Shown here: positions 1-12,594 of the stretch, in pieces
Numbering within the stretch: the stretch's first letter is position 1
Layout of the letters: every line of letters begins with the position of its first letter
Source: Symsagittifera roscoffensis
Lineage: Eukaryota; Xenacoelomorpha; Acoela; Convolutidae
NCBI RefSeq assembly: GCF_963678635.1
Contig: NC_087062.1
Span: 3,557,556-3,621,555 of the forward strand
Direction of reading: 5' to 3'
DNA length: 64,000 nt
The notes under the pieces: generated by a model
What the model saw: only the letters and a program-made list of their open reading frames with translations
Told to the model about the DNA's origin: nothing
Database searches by the model: none
Made by a program: the position numbers and the translations under genes

Positions 1-159
1 AATGAGCTTTAAATCAGGGTGGCTTTCGATTATGGTCTTTGCCCCTCAGATTTTGTGTTTTTAGTTCTTACATTCGGACTTTAGTTCTAACCACTGTACA
101 ACGGCCGCGTAAATGAAGAAAAAGGACTTTTCTTACTATTATCCATTTTTGTATTTCAG

Positions 160-437
160 ACCTAAACGTGGTGTGGGAAGTGTTGAAACCAATCATAGGA
201 CCCCTATTGGAACTATATGCTGAGAACACCCCCGTCTCACCGATGAGGGAATTGATGGAACTGAAGCCTGGCCGAGTGCTGTTTGAGAGGATGCAAGACA
301 CCCTGGATCACAAGGTGCAAGTGCGAGTCACAGTCACTGCATTGTCTTCCTACATCGGAGTGGGAATCAATTTGAGGACGGCCAAGTGCGCGGCCGCACA
401 ACAGGCACTGAAAGACATCAAGAGCAAGGCTGGTTGA
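160..437 (+). CDS. Dicer, last exon (C-terminal dsRNA-binding domain)
   Basis: Dicer is the cytoplasmic RNase III that cuts double-stranded RNA into small interfering and micro RNAs; its C-terminal end is a dsRNA-binding domain. This exon follows an acceptor (gtatttcag, AG at 158-159), enters in phase 1 (AC completes a codon) and runs 91 codons to TGA at 435-437. The peptide has the order of a Dicer tail. A helical lead-in (VWEVLKPIIGPLLELYAE) comes first, then the hallmark SPMRELMEL. A dsRBD follows, with the beta-strand RVTVTALSSYIGVGIN and the basic closing helix TAKCAAAQQALKDIK. The RNase III catalytic residues would be in upstream exons outside the window. The gene runs off the left edge. 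Family assignment is by motif recall without a search; another RNase III or dsRBD protein is possible but the SP(I/V/M)REL signature is typical of Dicer. Confidence 0.85.
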
Positions 438-659
438 ATCAGTGAGAACCGAATGGGAGTCAGTCACTTGGCTAACCAAAAACAATGAACTGATCAAGAT
501 TTTAAATCAATTAGAGCAATTAAACTGATTGAAAATCTTTCAAGAACTGTAGTCCTTACAAAGAAATTTCAATTTATATGTTTATATGCTAGGTTCTGCA
601 TTTTCTATTGATTTGAACGGCTGCATTTCTTTGTAAGTAAGGATTTTTGCATGTTTTAA

Positions 660-665
660 ATTAAA
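660..665 (+). terminator. Candidate polyadenylation signal (ATTAAA) of the Dicer gene
   Basis: An ATTAAA hexamer lies about 220 bases after the Dicer stop codon, in AT-rich sequence, at a normal distance for a short 3' UTR. No strong GU-rich downstream element is evident, so this is only a candidate. Confidence 0.35.
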
Positions 666-2345
666 GCTATTGAAAAATTTGTTAGCACTCTTTTATGACT
701 TTTTGTTTAGTGAGAAGGGATCTCTTTAATTCTTCCCTTCTGGTACCTAGTAACGAATTGTCGCCCCTATAAGTACTAATTCGACGGTTAAGCAATTTTG
801 CACCTTGTAAAAAATCCCCCCCCCCCTTTGCAAAAGGGGGAATAGTGAAAGAGATCAGCCAAAAGTTGCAAATGATCATCTTTGAAATCGTTGAGACTTG
901 ATAAATCTTATTGGTTGTACTGGATTGCGTTTATAGGAACTGGCCTGTTTTCAGGTCTTAATTTCATTAATCAAAATATTCAACTAGTCGATGACCATTT
1001 CGGTGAATAGCTAAAACGTCTAACGGGAAGATTGTTATTACTGAGCTGAACTAATCGTACCAAATAAAAAATAGAGATATTCTGAAAGAAAGTGAGCTGT
1101 AAAACATTAAAGTTAGCTGAAAAACACTTAAATGTAAGTACGCTGTAAAACATTCGCCCAAGAAGCCTGTTGTCTAGTTTGAATGGAAAAGTTAAGGGCT
1201 CTAGGTGCAAGCAGTTACCGATTGTTTAAAGTTTTATTGTGTACCTTCGATGTTCGTTTAATGAACGCTGCAGAAAATTTAGATGTTGATTTTGTATTTT
1301 TGAACATCATGATATTTGTTTACATGTCATCCGGGCATTATTGATTTGAGCAAAAATTGTAATAGAAAAATTAAAAAAGTAAGTGACCTGATTAAACATT
1401 GGTTGTTCGTCAATTTCTTTTAGTCTCAAGATTAATATGTTTCATGTTTCAAAAGAATTGATTATAATGAGCTATAAATGGCTTCTGAAGTCTCTTTAAT
1501 TGATTTAAAATTGGCTCTTAGTTCGAGAAAAACTGCAGAAAGCAAGATTTTATCTAATTAGTCGCCAGATGTGGACGTTTTTTGAGCAATCAAACGGCAT
1601 GCCTTAGCTTTAAAACTGCAAACCATAATGTCATAAAGTGAACAAAGTTTTCTCAATTTAATAAAATTTTGTTGTTAATAAACCAAGCCACGTAGCAAGT
1701 TTTGAAAATTTGAGAATTTGGATTTTTGAAGCTAGTACACCATTGTTTAACCGAACAACAGCCACGATTTGCCGAAGCCAATCCATCTCAAAGCTTACAG
1801 TATATCGTGTCTGCTTCAGATGAGAGAGTTTGTCGAAACACATCGCTCAAAGGGTGAGTTTTTGATGGAGCTACGCGGCGGTAATTATTTGTGTTGATGG
1901 ACGCAATGCTTTATCACTTATTTCCTTAGGGATTTTTCAGGAAACGTTTCTAAGTACTAATGAAAAAATAAACTCTTTGGGATCGTAATGGTTTGAACTC
2001 TTGGGGAAATGGGCGTCCGCTCCCTCGAAATCCCTCCTCAACTAAGTAGCAATAAAAGACATTTCACTTGACTGTAATCTAAGCTGTCTGGTTTTAAAGA
2101 ATAGCAACAGCTTAAAATTATTTGATATTTAGATGTTGTATTGACTGCAAAGTCCTCCTTGATAGAAACAGGTATAAAGAAAAAGTTTGTGATGGTTTTG
2201 TATTCTTCAAGAAAGCTTGAGAATTTTTCAGCACTTTTCGCAAAATTGTCGTAAAATTTTTCTCCTAATTTCGAAAAACAAATTAATGGGAAGCTGTCAT
2301 CTCGCCTGTGTAATTGCATATTCCTGTATTCTTCTTTTTACTGAA
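666..2345. other. Non-coding spacer, no gene seen
   Basis: AT-rich sequence with scattered stops in all frames. The only local structure is a C-tract/G-tract stem around 817-841 (CCCCC...TTTGCAAAA...GGGGG), probably a transposon remnant. No exon or RNA gene is supported. Confidence 0.5.
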
Positions 2346-5300
2346 GCTGATTCCACGTTTTACGTCTTTCGAAAACTTTATTGGGTAATATGACAAATTT
2401 TTTCTCCAAAACGCTGCCGAATCTGAGATTACTGGTTCAATGTAACAGTTAAAGTGAGCCTTTCATTCCTCAAACCGTTGCGCCCAAATTTTGGTTTGAA
2501 TATTTATGACCTTTGATAAGGCCTTAATTTCGAAATGCTAATCGTTTTTTTTTTTGAATTTGTTTGCTAGGCTCTGTTTTCCTGTTTAATTGCACTATTT
2601 TCAGAAACAGGCTTTGAAATTAAATGGGTGAATATTCCACTTTTTTCCGTTTTGTTTTGTTTTGAGACGTTCTGGAGAGACAAGCTACTCAATGTGACGG
2701 CCTTTTCCGCTTGTGTATTTTCATCTTACTTCAAGTTCGAAAATATGGCTTTCGTAAAATTCAGCGGGGATTTCCGAAATTAGGATTTTCCGCTTTCTCG
2801 GAAACTACCCTGCCAAATCTGAGTTTAAGGGTTCTTGAACCGCTACGCCCTAATTTTTGTAACAAAAAACAAATTTAGGCCTGTGAAAATGTCTACATTT
2901 TGACACTTTTCAATTTTCTGAACGGTTTTGCCAAATTTGGTATCAACGGTCAGTCCAATGAACACGTTTTGCGCGAATCTGTACTTCACTAGCGGTTCCG
3001 CCCTAATTTTTGAAGAAAGATAGTTTTTGTCTTGAAAAACCATTTTTTCGATATGGAGATCATTTTTTGGAAATGAAAGCTGCTAAACATGAGATTAAGG
3101 GTTTGAAAGATTAGAAGGCAGTAGGTTTCGATGCATCAACGGATTTGCTATAATTTTTGATAAAAATTTATTTTAACTAAAAGAAAAAAGACACATTTTG
3201 ATCATTTTTGGTAATCTTTAACTCTTCTCGATTTATGCGGGATTGAAGTATCAATTCAGAAAACAAAGAATTGAACACTTTTCATAACAGGTTACGTCCG
3301 TACTTCCTGCTTAAGTGACTACTTCTTCATTTTGAAAAAAAAATTTTTGGCTTGAAAAATAGTTCACTTTTTCAAACTTTGTACATTTTTGGCTCTTCAA
3401 TTTTTGACCCTTCTCGGAAACTTCCTTGTCAAATTTAAGATTAAGCAATCAATAAACAAAAATTGGTAGAAATTTTCCGGCGTACATGAGTGGCTATATT
3501 CTTATTTTGTGCAACAAATTTTGGGTTGAAAATTGTACAATTTTTTAAGTTTCGCGTGTTTTGACTTTTTTGGAACTTCGACTTTATTCGGAAGTGATTG
3601 TATCAAATCTGAGTATATGTAATTAAAGAAAAAATGACGTGGTAAGAGTTTTTCTGTTAAAATGAATGCATTTTACTTTTTGTAGAAAAAAATTAGCAGT
3701 TTTAAAAACTACTTCTTTTCAAATTTTCTTTTGTTTTAGAAACATTTCCTTATCGCAAACTATCTTGACATATTTGAAGTCAAAAGTTGAACCGAAAACA
3801 CAAACTGCTTTATTTTTCTTTGCATAAGCAGATATCTCTGGTTTTTGGTTTTTTATTCGAAAACTACAGTGCAAATTCTACAATTAAATTTTTCAATCGA
3901 AAAACTACTTTGAAAACATGCACTATGATTGAGCGGATTCTTTCACTTTTTACATTTGTTTTCATTTTCCCCAAACCGAGCACGTTAATTCTGAGATGAA
4001 AAAATCAATCGAACATAGAAGCTTCTTTTTTTCTTTTGATAAGGAATTAACCACGGAATTAGCTGGGATCGGATTTTACTACGTAGCTATTTGCCTAATA
4101 AATGTATCTTTATATAGTTTGCCCGGAGTTTTATTATCTTATAAGTTTTTCTCTACCACGTTCGAGCAAAATCTAGCAAAATGCTCAGAAAATTAGTTTT
4201 GGCCTGTTCGCGAGAACTGTTTCTGTGATTTTTTTTTTCACGAGCGGCTACTTTTTCCTCTGAGAACCAAAAGTATTTTTTTTTGAAAAAACATACCATT
4301 TTTATAACTTTGGCTGTTTTTTGGAAGTGTCGTTTCTTGGAAACTAGCCACTCAAATTCAACTATCTAAAGAACACGCTATAAACCAAAAAGCGAGTAGT
4401 GGTAACCTTTCTTGCTCAAAAAACTACATATCTTTTTTTGTTGAAAAAGTTTTGGCGTCTTTAAAGTTAAGCCCGTTTTCTGGAAATTTCTAGAAATTTT
4501 CTGGAATTTTCTCGAAGTTTACCCTCCAAAAATTAAGGTTAAGATTTGAATCGAAAATGATGTTTGTTTAACTATTCTCCGCGTGAGCGGCTTGGACCTT
4601 ATTTGGTAGCTGTTTCACAAATAGATTAAAGAAAATTCCAACTTTTTTCTGTATTAACTGTGTTCAGATTGTTTGGTTTTTCGAAAGCTACCATGCGAAA
4701 TCTGAAATATAGATCCTAATCGAATGAACAGTTTAAAGGCGTGCCCCCTGCTTGAAAGGGTTCTCTCAATTTTGCAAGCAGTACACTATGAACTCTGATG
4801 GATGAAAAAAAAACAATTTTTGAAGACAATTTTTCAAATTTTCTCTGCCTAAAATTTCGAAGAAACAGTTTTTGGTCTTAAACTGTTTTCATTTTTTGAA
4901 AGTGTTTGTTTTCTTGAAATTTTAAAAAAGTTTTTTCTCGATGAAAACATTGCCAATCAAAAGTTCAAATAAAAGCACGGCTGTTGAGAATTTTTACTGC
5001 ATAAGCGGCTACATCATGTTGTTTGTGACAAAGCAAATTTGGACTTAGAAGTTTTGACCATTTTCGTTTCTTAGTTTTTCTTACGGTTTTTTGGTTCTTT
5101 CTGGTTTTCTCAAAAACTACCGTGGAGAATTGAAAACTAAGTGTTCTATCCAAAATGAAATTTGAAGGCGTGCCTCTTCTTAATAGAGTTTTTTCAATTT
5201 TAGCAGAGAATCCGCTATGTACTCGAGAACTTTTCAAAATTTAAAATTTTGTTCCATTTTTTGGACTTCGTTTAATAGACAAAATTACTAGTTTAATAGA

Positions 5301-6640
5301 ATAATTTTTTCAACGACGTGCCCCCTTGTTTGGAAAAATTCTCTCATGAAATTCTCTCGTGAAATTGCCATTTTTGGTCTTCGTTCTTTTTCCCCAAACC
5401 GATCTTGCCAATACTGAGATAAAATATTCAATCGAACAGACATGCCTAAATTATCCCTTGCAAAATATTTTCTCCGTTCTTTTGATATGGGATCAACCAT
5501 GGACTTGGGAAATGTCCAACGTTTGAAGTTTTGACATATTTTGAAAACTGCGCTGTACCTTTCTCATCAGTACATATTTGAAAATAAAGCATTGTTTTTT
5601 GCAACAATACATACTGCAAATTTATCAAACAGTTACTTTCAGTTTTAGCCAGGCTGTTAGTTTACTTGGTTGGATAAATTTAAGCTTGAATAATTTATAT
5701 AAGCTTGCAAATGTAGAGAAAATTTGTATTCGGGTAAGTTTTAATGTTCAGACTATTGAAAAATGGGATGAACTTTGTATTCGTGTGTGTTTCAGTTTTT
5801 TCTTTATTTCAATTTTTTAAGTTTTTTTAACAATTTTTTCCGTTTTTCTAGTCAATTTTACAAAAACTGTTCTCCAATGGGCCTATTATACTATGACTAT
5901 CGAAATTGCCTATGTTCTACTTTGTCGTTCAAATCTTTTTTATCACACCAGCCGAATAAAGACACTAAATTAGAAAAACTTTTTTTAAGACTATGGTCGG
6001 AAATTTATGCGTTACCTGTACAGTAACCGACTATTTTTTTTTCTTTTTTTCTTGGCAGGTGCCAAAAAGAGTTATTGGACTGGTTTAAGTGATCTATCAT
6101 ATTAAAGCCCTGTCACTCGTGATTCGAATTCAAAATTTTCAAAGTTTCCAAAAAAATCCACTTTTTTTCAAAATTTTCCACATTGAAAATTAAAAGCTAA
6201 AAAGTGCACGAAATGTTTTTCAGTATTGTTGGTGAGAGCAGATAAGCCAAATGTTTTTTCACAAGCGGCTACATCCTAATTTTGCATTTAAAATGGAATT
6301 GCTCTAAAAATGTACTTAAGAAAATTGGTCCGTTTTCCGGAGAAACTAACTTTTCTCGAAAATTACGCATTCAAATTGGAGACTAACCAATCAGTAGAAA
6401 TAACTAGACATAGAAATTTGCCTTGCCTGAATGGCTACATCCTAATCTTTGCAGAAAAAGCAATGTGCTTAATTCCCCCGGTTTTTCGATAGAGACTCAG
6501 CCATGGACTTAGAAAAATTTTGGCATTTTGACATACTTTGAGAGTTGCGCATCAGTTTTTGCATAAGTACATGTTTGAAAATTATGCACTACCTTCACAT
6601 TAAACTCATTCGGAAAAATTATCCAGCACGTATCCCCAAC
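2346..6640. repeat. Very old, degenerate tandem repeat array
   Basis: A set of phrases recurs in the same order along this stretch. One resembles TCGGAAACTACCCTGCCAAA followed by TCTGAGATTAAGGGTTCAATCG (near 2798, 3412, 3583, 4339, 4512, 4680, 5108, 6354). Another resembles GCGGCTACATCCTAATTTTTG (near 2990, 4588, 5000, 6265, 6432), followed by an AAATTTTTGG...GAAAATTTTGACATTTT phrase. Units are spaced irregularly by a few hundred bases and diverge strongly, with indels. This looks like a fossil satellite or repeated intronic module rather than genes; the small reading frames inside it are chance. Confidence 0.6.
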
Positions 6641-7605
6641 TTTTGCTGGTCTCAAAGCTTACTACATAGTTTTTTTTGCTAATTGATGCAGACTTTTTTT
6701 TGTTCTAATTGAGATGCTCTGTATCGCAGCAAATACTAAAAGTTTCCAATTCTGAACTTTCGCCAAAATCTTTAAGTCAAAACCTACCTTAAGTGCACAG
6801 AAATGTTTTTAGTCTTTATACTAATTTGTTTTGGCTACTAAATTTTTTTTGGAGGGCTCAAAAAATTAAGGAGGTCGAAATATTTAATAATTTTTCCAAA
6901 CTTAACATGAAAAAAATTGCGCGATAATTCCTAAATCGATCACTGTGTGGATTATCACCATTTCAGGTAACAAGTTTTTATTATTTGGTGCTTCATGCCA
7001 GGCAAAGCCTTAAAAAAGATAACAAAATTGATTCTCGCTCTATTGAATTTAGATGAAATTAAAGTGTTTCACAAAGATTTAAACTCGCCGCATTTAAGAT
7101 CTTACCTTTAGTATTTTTTCATCTCATTCATTTTTAGGCGATTACGTTATACTTTTAAAGTGCTTTTTGCTATATGACACGATAGTTTGGGAGCACATTG
7201 GAAAATATTTTTACGGGGCAAATTGGCAGAAGAAGTGGTGGAGAAAAATGCGACGGTTTTTCAGCTTCTCCTGGAGCCTCGTTGACTCTCCTGGACCCCC
7301 TGTTTTGAGACGCAACCTATTCTCATTTTTTGTATTGCATTAATTGAATAAATTCTTCCGTTTTAGTTCGAAGCCGTGATGAATTCACAATTGTAAAACT
7401 TACAGAAGCTTTATCTAAACACTAACTTTTAAAAAAAATCTTATTAAATTGAGCCTTGTTGTTTTCTAAAATTGCGTCATATTTCCTGTGATGTCAGAGA
7501 TAAATTCAATAGTTTGAGAGGTTCTTACCTCACCTAGCGAAATTTGCACAAAAGTGAGTTTTCTATTACTTATTATTTTCTTCTTACTTTCTTATTATGT
7601 TTCAG

Positions 7606-7659
7606 AGCGATGGGTAATATTGTGGACCATTTTGATACTCGGATTACTACAAGTGTCAG
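7606..7659 (+). CDS. Candidate signal-peptide exon of the secreted-protein gene
   Basis: A 54-base interval is bounded by a pyrimidine-rich acceptor (tttcag, AG at 7604-7605) and a good donor (CAG|GTGAG at 7659/7660). In the frame that leaves through phase 1 it encodes a strongly hydrophobic run, RWVILWTILILGLLQVS, which looks like a signal-peptide core. Joining it to the exon at 12595 keeps the frame open and gives VSA-AK, a plausible signal-peptidase site. The initiator ATG is not in this exon; it must lie in an upstream exon I cannot identify, because entry is also in phase 1. Other frames of the interval hit stops after splicing. The call rests on phase agreement and hydrophobicity only. 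Confidence 0.45.
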
Positions 7660-7839
7660 GTGAGAAGTTTTGGGAAGATTTTTAAATTGCGGCCGTTTTA
7701 ATAGAGACAGAATAAGTCACATTTCCATTTTAGCTGCTCTTTGAAAATTTAAAATGTACATTGATTGCTGCAAACTAATATATTTTACTCATCTAATATA
7801 TTTACTCACATATTTTAAAATCTTTGGAGTTTCAAAAAG

Positions 7840-10800
7840 AACTTTTTCGCCAAGCTTTTAATGATTTTTTAAAGATTTTTTAACATAATTTTCTTTAAAA
7901 AATTCTTTAAAATCTGACAAAAACTTGCTTTAAACTGTAGGTCTTCTTTTCATTGGAAAAAAGCATTCTAAACTGGAACAGAGAGTGTAAGAAAATATAA
8001 ACCAAAATAGGAAATTAAAAATGGTTTTTATACCGTTATTATTCACTTCTGAACACTTTTAGTCGTGTTTTGATTGTTTTTTTTGGAGATTTTCCCAAAC
8101 CATGACTAAAAGAGACCAAAAATTACTACGAATGGGATTTTACCAGTTTTTTTTTTGCTCTGACTGCGATCAAAAATTTGTGACTGCACAAATTTGCTCC
8201 GGTTAAGTCAGCATTTCCTTCATATGGAAATTATTTAATTATAAGAGAAAAAAGCGGGTCAAAACTTTTGCTTCAATTTCAATATCAAAAGTTATTAGCT
8301 TATGGTATAATTTGTTTAATGGAGGTTTTGGCTCTCTTTTTTATATTCACTTCCAAAACTTTTGAAAGCTATGCAACATTTTTTGTATTTTTAAGGTTTT
8401 TTATATGAAATTCGTTTTCATATTTTTTGGACCAAAAATGCCATGCTGTTGATATTTTGATTTGGTTGTTTGTATGCTAGACACAATTTTAATTCAAAAA
8501 CTTTCGTTCCAGTTCTATGGTTCCTCTTTACAGCAAGAAGAGAGCAATAAATTTTGATTTTTTGGGCATAAGACAGTTTTTTTGAGAACTGACATAAAAG
8601 CAAGATATTTTGAAATTTGAAGTTAATTTGAAGCATTTTCAAATTATTGGTAAAATCTTATATCCGAAAAAAAAATCCGCCTCTAATAACAAAACGATGG
8701 TTTTTTATTTTGCCGATTACTGTACTTGTTTTCAAGCTATCCTTTTTTTCCATATTTGTTTTACTTCGGTTCATTCTCACATTAAAAGCTCTTTTTTGCG
8801 TATTATTTATATTCCGACCTTCGAAGAAGTTGAAGAAACTAGGAAAATTATAGATTCAGGGTGCCTGCATCAATGTTTGGGATGAAAATAGATTATGTTT
8901 GGAAAAATTTTAAAGAAAAATTGCCATTATAATCATTAATAAGTATCCAATTCAAATAAAAATTTCTAGTTCAATAGCAAGAAAAAGAATAATCAAATTG
9001 TATCAGCAAACAACTGAAGCAATGTCAAAGATTAAAATATTTACCATCGGCACGTTTATCAAATCCACCACCCAGGTTGATGGGTTTGGCAAATTTTTTT
9101 TCGCCAATTTTTTAACGATCTTCTTTATAAGATTTCTTAAAAATCTATAAATTTTGACAAAAAATTGCTTTAAGCTGGAGGTCATGTCTTTGTTGGAAAA
9201 AAGCAATTCAAATGGAATCATGCGTATAAAAAAAACAAAAACCAAAAAAGAAATTATAAATGGTTTTTATACCATTATTATTCACTTCTGAACACTTTAT
9301 CATGGTTTGATTTCATTTTTTGATGTTTTCCCAAAATAAGTCTACGAAGTTCCAAAATTTTTTGCAACTGTGATTTTACGTGGTTTTTTTTTCTCTGGCC
9401 GCAATCAAAAAATTTTTCTCTGCTCAGTTTTGCAATTCGAGTAAGTCAACACAATTGCTTCTTATGCAACTTTGGTAACTTAAATAGAAAAATAGGGTGA
9501 AATCTTTTGCTTCGACTTCAGTACCATAGATTTCAACCCATGAGATAGTTTGTTTATTTTAGTTTGGCACAAACTATCTTGTAATGCTAGGATTTCTGTT
9601 TTGCTAGTTTGTTCATATTCGCTCCAAAATTTCTTAAAGCTCGGCAAAAATCAAAAGTTTTCTATGTGAAATTTGTTTTCACACTGGCGAGCCTTCTTTT
9701 TCTAATCAAACTCGCAACTAAAAATGTTCATTGAAAGTGTTCACTTACATAGAAATTTAACTATAGCATTAGAAATTCTACAGCATCTGTTCTCTGCTTC
9801 AAAAATGGCTAATTTTTGGTCATAATTACGCGTCCCTTGCTGAGTGGTTAGTGTGTGAGAACCATAGTTTCTCGATTGAAGTAAATAGTTGCATCGAATC
9901 CGCGATGAAGTCGAGTTTTTATACTACTTAGAGACTTAATTCTACTTATTCTTATTGCACTTTATATAGCTGTTTTTGTCGTGTTCTCGCTAGTGTTTGC
10001 TAAGCGGAGCTTTTCTCTGTGTTAAAAAATTAAGGCCTAAGAATTCAGATTTTGCTATCTTTCTAAGTGATTTTATGTATGCTGGACTCTTTTTGTTTCA
10101 AAATTGCTGTTTCTATTTTTCGGTTCTTTTTATAAAGCTTCAATTCAGACAGAAGTTTTAGAAGATTCATTCACATAGATGAAATTTTGATCTGTGCGCG
10201 TAAACCAGTCTTTTTGACAATTGTCGTAAAAATTAGCTGTTTCGAAACCCGAACTTAAATTGAAGCGTTGTCAAATTATTGGGTAAATTTTAGAACTAAG
10301 TCAAGTAGCAAAACCCGAGACTAATAGCAAAGCGATGATTTTTTATTATGCCTATTCTTATTCACCTGTTTTCATTCAACCTCTCTTTACTCCATATTTG
10401 TTCTACTGTCGTACTTTTTTTTGCAATTTTTTTATTTTTCAACTTTCGAAGAAATCACGAAAGCTATATGTTCGGGGTGCTTTGGACAAAAAAAAACTTT
10501 ATATCGAAAAAACCTTGCTGAAAATTTTGCATTTGTAAGCGATAATGTAAAAAAAGTTTCTCAAAGATTCTTCCAGATTTGACAAAAATTGCTAGAAATG
10601 GGAGAGGTCTACTGTTTATAAATTTTTCTTTCACACTAGAGAGCTAATAGCCTTCTTTTTGCCTACCTAACTCGCAAATTTGAGAGCTCATTTGAGGGTG
10701 ATTTTGCTATAATAACAATCTCTAGCCCTGGAAATTTCATAACATCAGTTCTCTGCTTATTAGTGGCTTGTGTTCTGCAATTATAAAGCGTCTGTGGATG

Positions 10801-10960
10801 AAAAGTAAGGATGTGATCATTTTTTTGAGAACGCAATTTTGCGTCCAACACATAGCAAACGTTTTTCTAATTCGACGCTTAATTCTTTTTTCTTATTTCA
10901 CTTCAAAAAGTTGATTTTTTGTCGTTTTCTTGCGAAACGTGTTTGCGAAACTTTGACTCT
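7840..10960. repeat. Diverged direct duplications of ~1 kb non-coding modules
   Basis: Sequence from about 7840-8430 recurs at 9090-9680; both carry the phrase GGTTTTTATACC followed by TTATTATTCACTTCTGAACA. Sequence near 8590-8780 (AAGCATTTTCAAATTATTGG, AAAACGATGGTTTTTTATT) recurs at 10260-10410. Sequence near 9690-10020 recurs at 10630-10960 (CTTCTTTTT...ACTCGCAA, CATCAGTTCTCTGCTT). The segment is therefore built from two or three diverged tandem copies. No coding function is supported. It lies in the intron between the signal-peptide exon and exon 2. Confidence 0.6.
9829..9912 (+). other. tRNA-like sequence (tRNA pseudogene or SINE head)
   Basis: The stretch TTGCTGAGTGGTTAG matches an RNA polymerase III A box, and CATCGAATCC downstream matches a B box apart from one base. 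Between them GAGAA and TTCTC can pair around a seven-base loop, CCATAGT, as an anticodon arm would. The acceptor stem does not close and position 33 is not T, so this is not a working tRNA. It is best read as a tRNA-derived relic or the head of a SINE. Confidence 0.4.
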
Positions 10961-11214
10961 GTTTCCAAATTGCTTAAGCTTCATTTGAGGGGTTGGGGCT
11001 GAAAAAAACTCACCGTATCACACTGTATGAGACAAAATCGATAGAGCAAAACATTTTGGGGTTAAAAGAAAGTACAACCAACGCAACTACGTTTTTTTCA
11101 CACTGATATTTTTATCGCCCGTTGCCTTTGTGAAGTTCGTGTCTTATAGTTACTGCCAATTTGTTTGCAGTTTTGATGATTCAGTCGACCAGAGTCATCT
11201 AGTTTTGGCTAATT

Positions 11215-11405
11215 GTTTCGACCATTGAAAATGGTGAGAAACTTTGTATTCGGGTGGGTTTTAGTTTTTTTTCTAAGTTTTTTTTCAACGCAAAATCAGG
11301 TACCACAAATGTTTATTGGAATGGGTCGAAGGATATATCATATTAAAGACCTTTCAGTCATGATTCAAACTACTTTAGGAATTCTGTTAAATTTTTCTCA
11401 GTTTT
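11215..11405. repeat. Copy of a segment also present at 5755-6130
   Basis: Shared phrases include AACTTTGTATTCGGGTG (AACTTTGTATTCGTGTG at 5770) and ATATCATATTAAAGACCT followed by TCAGTCATGATTCAAA (ATCATATTAAAGCCCT, 6090-6130). The earlier copy carries about 230 extra bases. This is a dispersed non-coding duplicate. Confidence 0.5.
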
Positions 11406-11788
11406 GAGAAAAACTGGTTTGAGGTTATTGATTTTTGGTTTAGTTTCGAAATAATAAGATGGGCATGCAGGCTTACAATAGTTTGCTTAAGAATACTTTA
11501 AACCGTGAAAACTAGTTTTGCTCGAGTAAAAATAGTTTTTGGAAATTTTAGCGTTAATTTGAGAATCAAAAATTTCAAAAGTTCAAAAAAAGTCCTGTTA
11601 AAATGTTTCTTTACGATTTTTTTTTTCGTTTTTTTTTTAAAATAATTTTTCTTAAAATCACACGACGCAAAAGCGACACTAATTTGAAATTTTTTTCTGG
11701 CACTTCAAAAATATTCAAAACTTCAATTGGAGCTGAAAAATCAGTTTGCCAAGAATGAAAGTCAAATTTAATAATAATTATCATAATA

Positions 11789-12442
11789 CAGTGCTGATTT
11801 GAATTATTCTGACAAAATGAACAAACCTCCAATTTTAAAACATATTTTTCTCAAATTGGCTTCAGATGAGATTTCTTCTGAATTAATATGGTGCAGTTTT
11901 TTCTCCGAATTTCTCAACCAAAAATTTACCCAAAATTTTGGTCAATTTGGCTTTTTTCAGTTGATCAAAAATACGCTGAAACTACTTTGTTAATTAATGA
12001 GGAATACATATCACAAGAAGCCTCTTGCACTGCCCAAAAAAGTTATAGAAGGGTTAAATCTCCAAAAATTTAAGAAAGTTTTAAAATTTGTTTTATGCAA
12101 AGAGTTTTAGTTTTATATCGTAAGGATATATCGTAGAAGATTTAACCTTTCTAGAATTTTGTTGGGCTGTGTAAGAAACTTCTTGTGAAATAGATTCCTC
12201 ATCAATTAACAAGTATTTTCCGCGTAAATCTTGATTATTTCAAAAAAGCCAAAATTACCCATTTTTGGTGTAAGATTTTGGTTGAAATTTTTGGAGAAAA
12301 AATTGCAGCGTATCAATGCTCAAGAAATTCTAAGCAACTTTTGTCCTCCTCACTTTTTGCCTAATCTTAACCCAAATTGAGAAAAATGCGTTTGAAAATT
12401 CAAGTTTTGTTCGCTTTGACCGGATAATTTAAGTCAGCACGG
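11789..12442. mobile_element. Palindromic Tc1-like miniature element (foldback MITE)
   Basis: Two arms of about 320 bases are inverted copies of each other. They meet near 12110, and both carry phrases such as AATTAATGAGGAATA and GGGTTAAATC. The outer ends are CAGTGCTGA at left and, read inward on the other strand, CCGTGCTGAC at right; CAGTGCTG is the well-known Tc1-type terminus. TA flanks both ends (11787-11788 and 12443-12444), as expected for a mariner/Tc1 insertion. There is no transposase. It sits about 150 bases upstream of exon 2 of the secreted-protein gene. Confidence 0.75.
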
Positions 12443-12594
12443 TAATAAATTGTTTTCAGGCAAAAACTTTTGAGAAATGAAATTGGAGTAAGTTTATAAC
12501 TGCCTGGGAGAACACCATTGGTTCTACTTGTTCGTCTTCAAGTGTCTCGGAGCGATAAAAATTGGTTTTTTAATGTCTCATTTGGAAATTTTAG

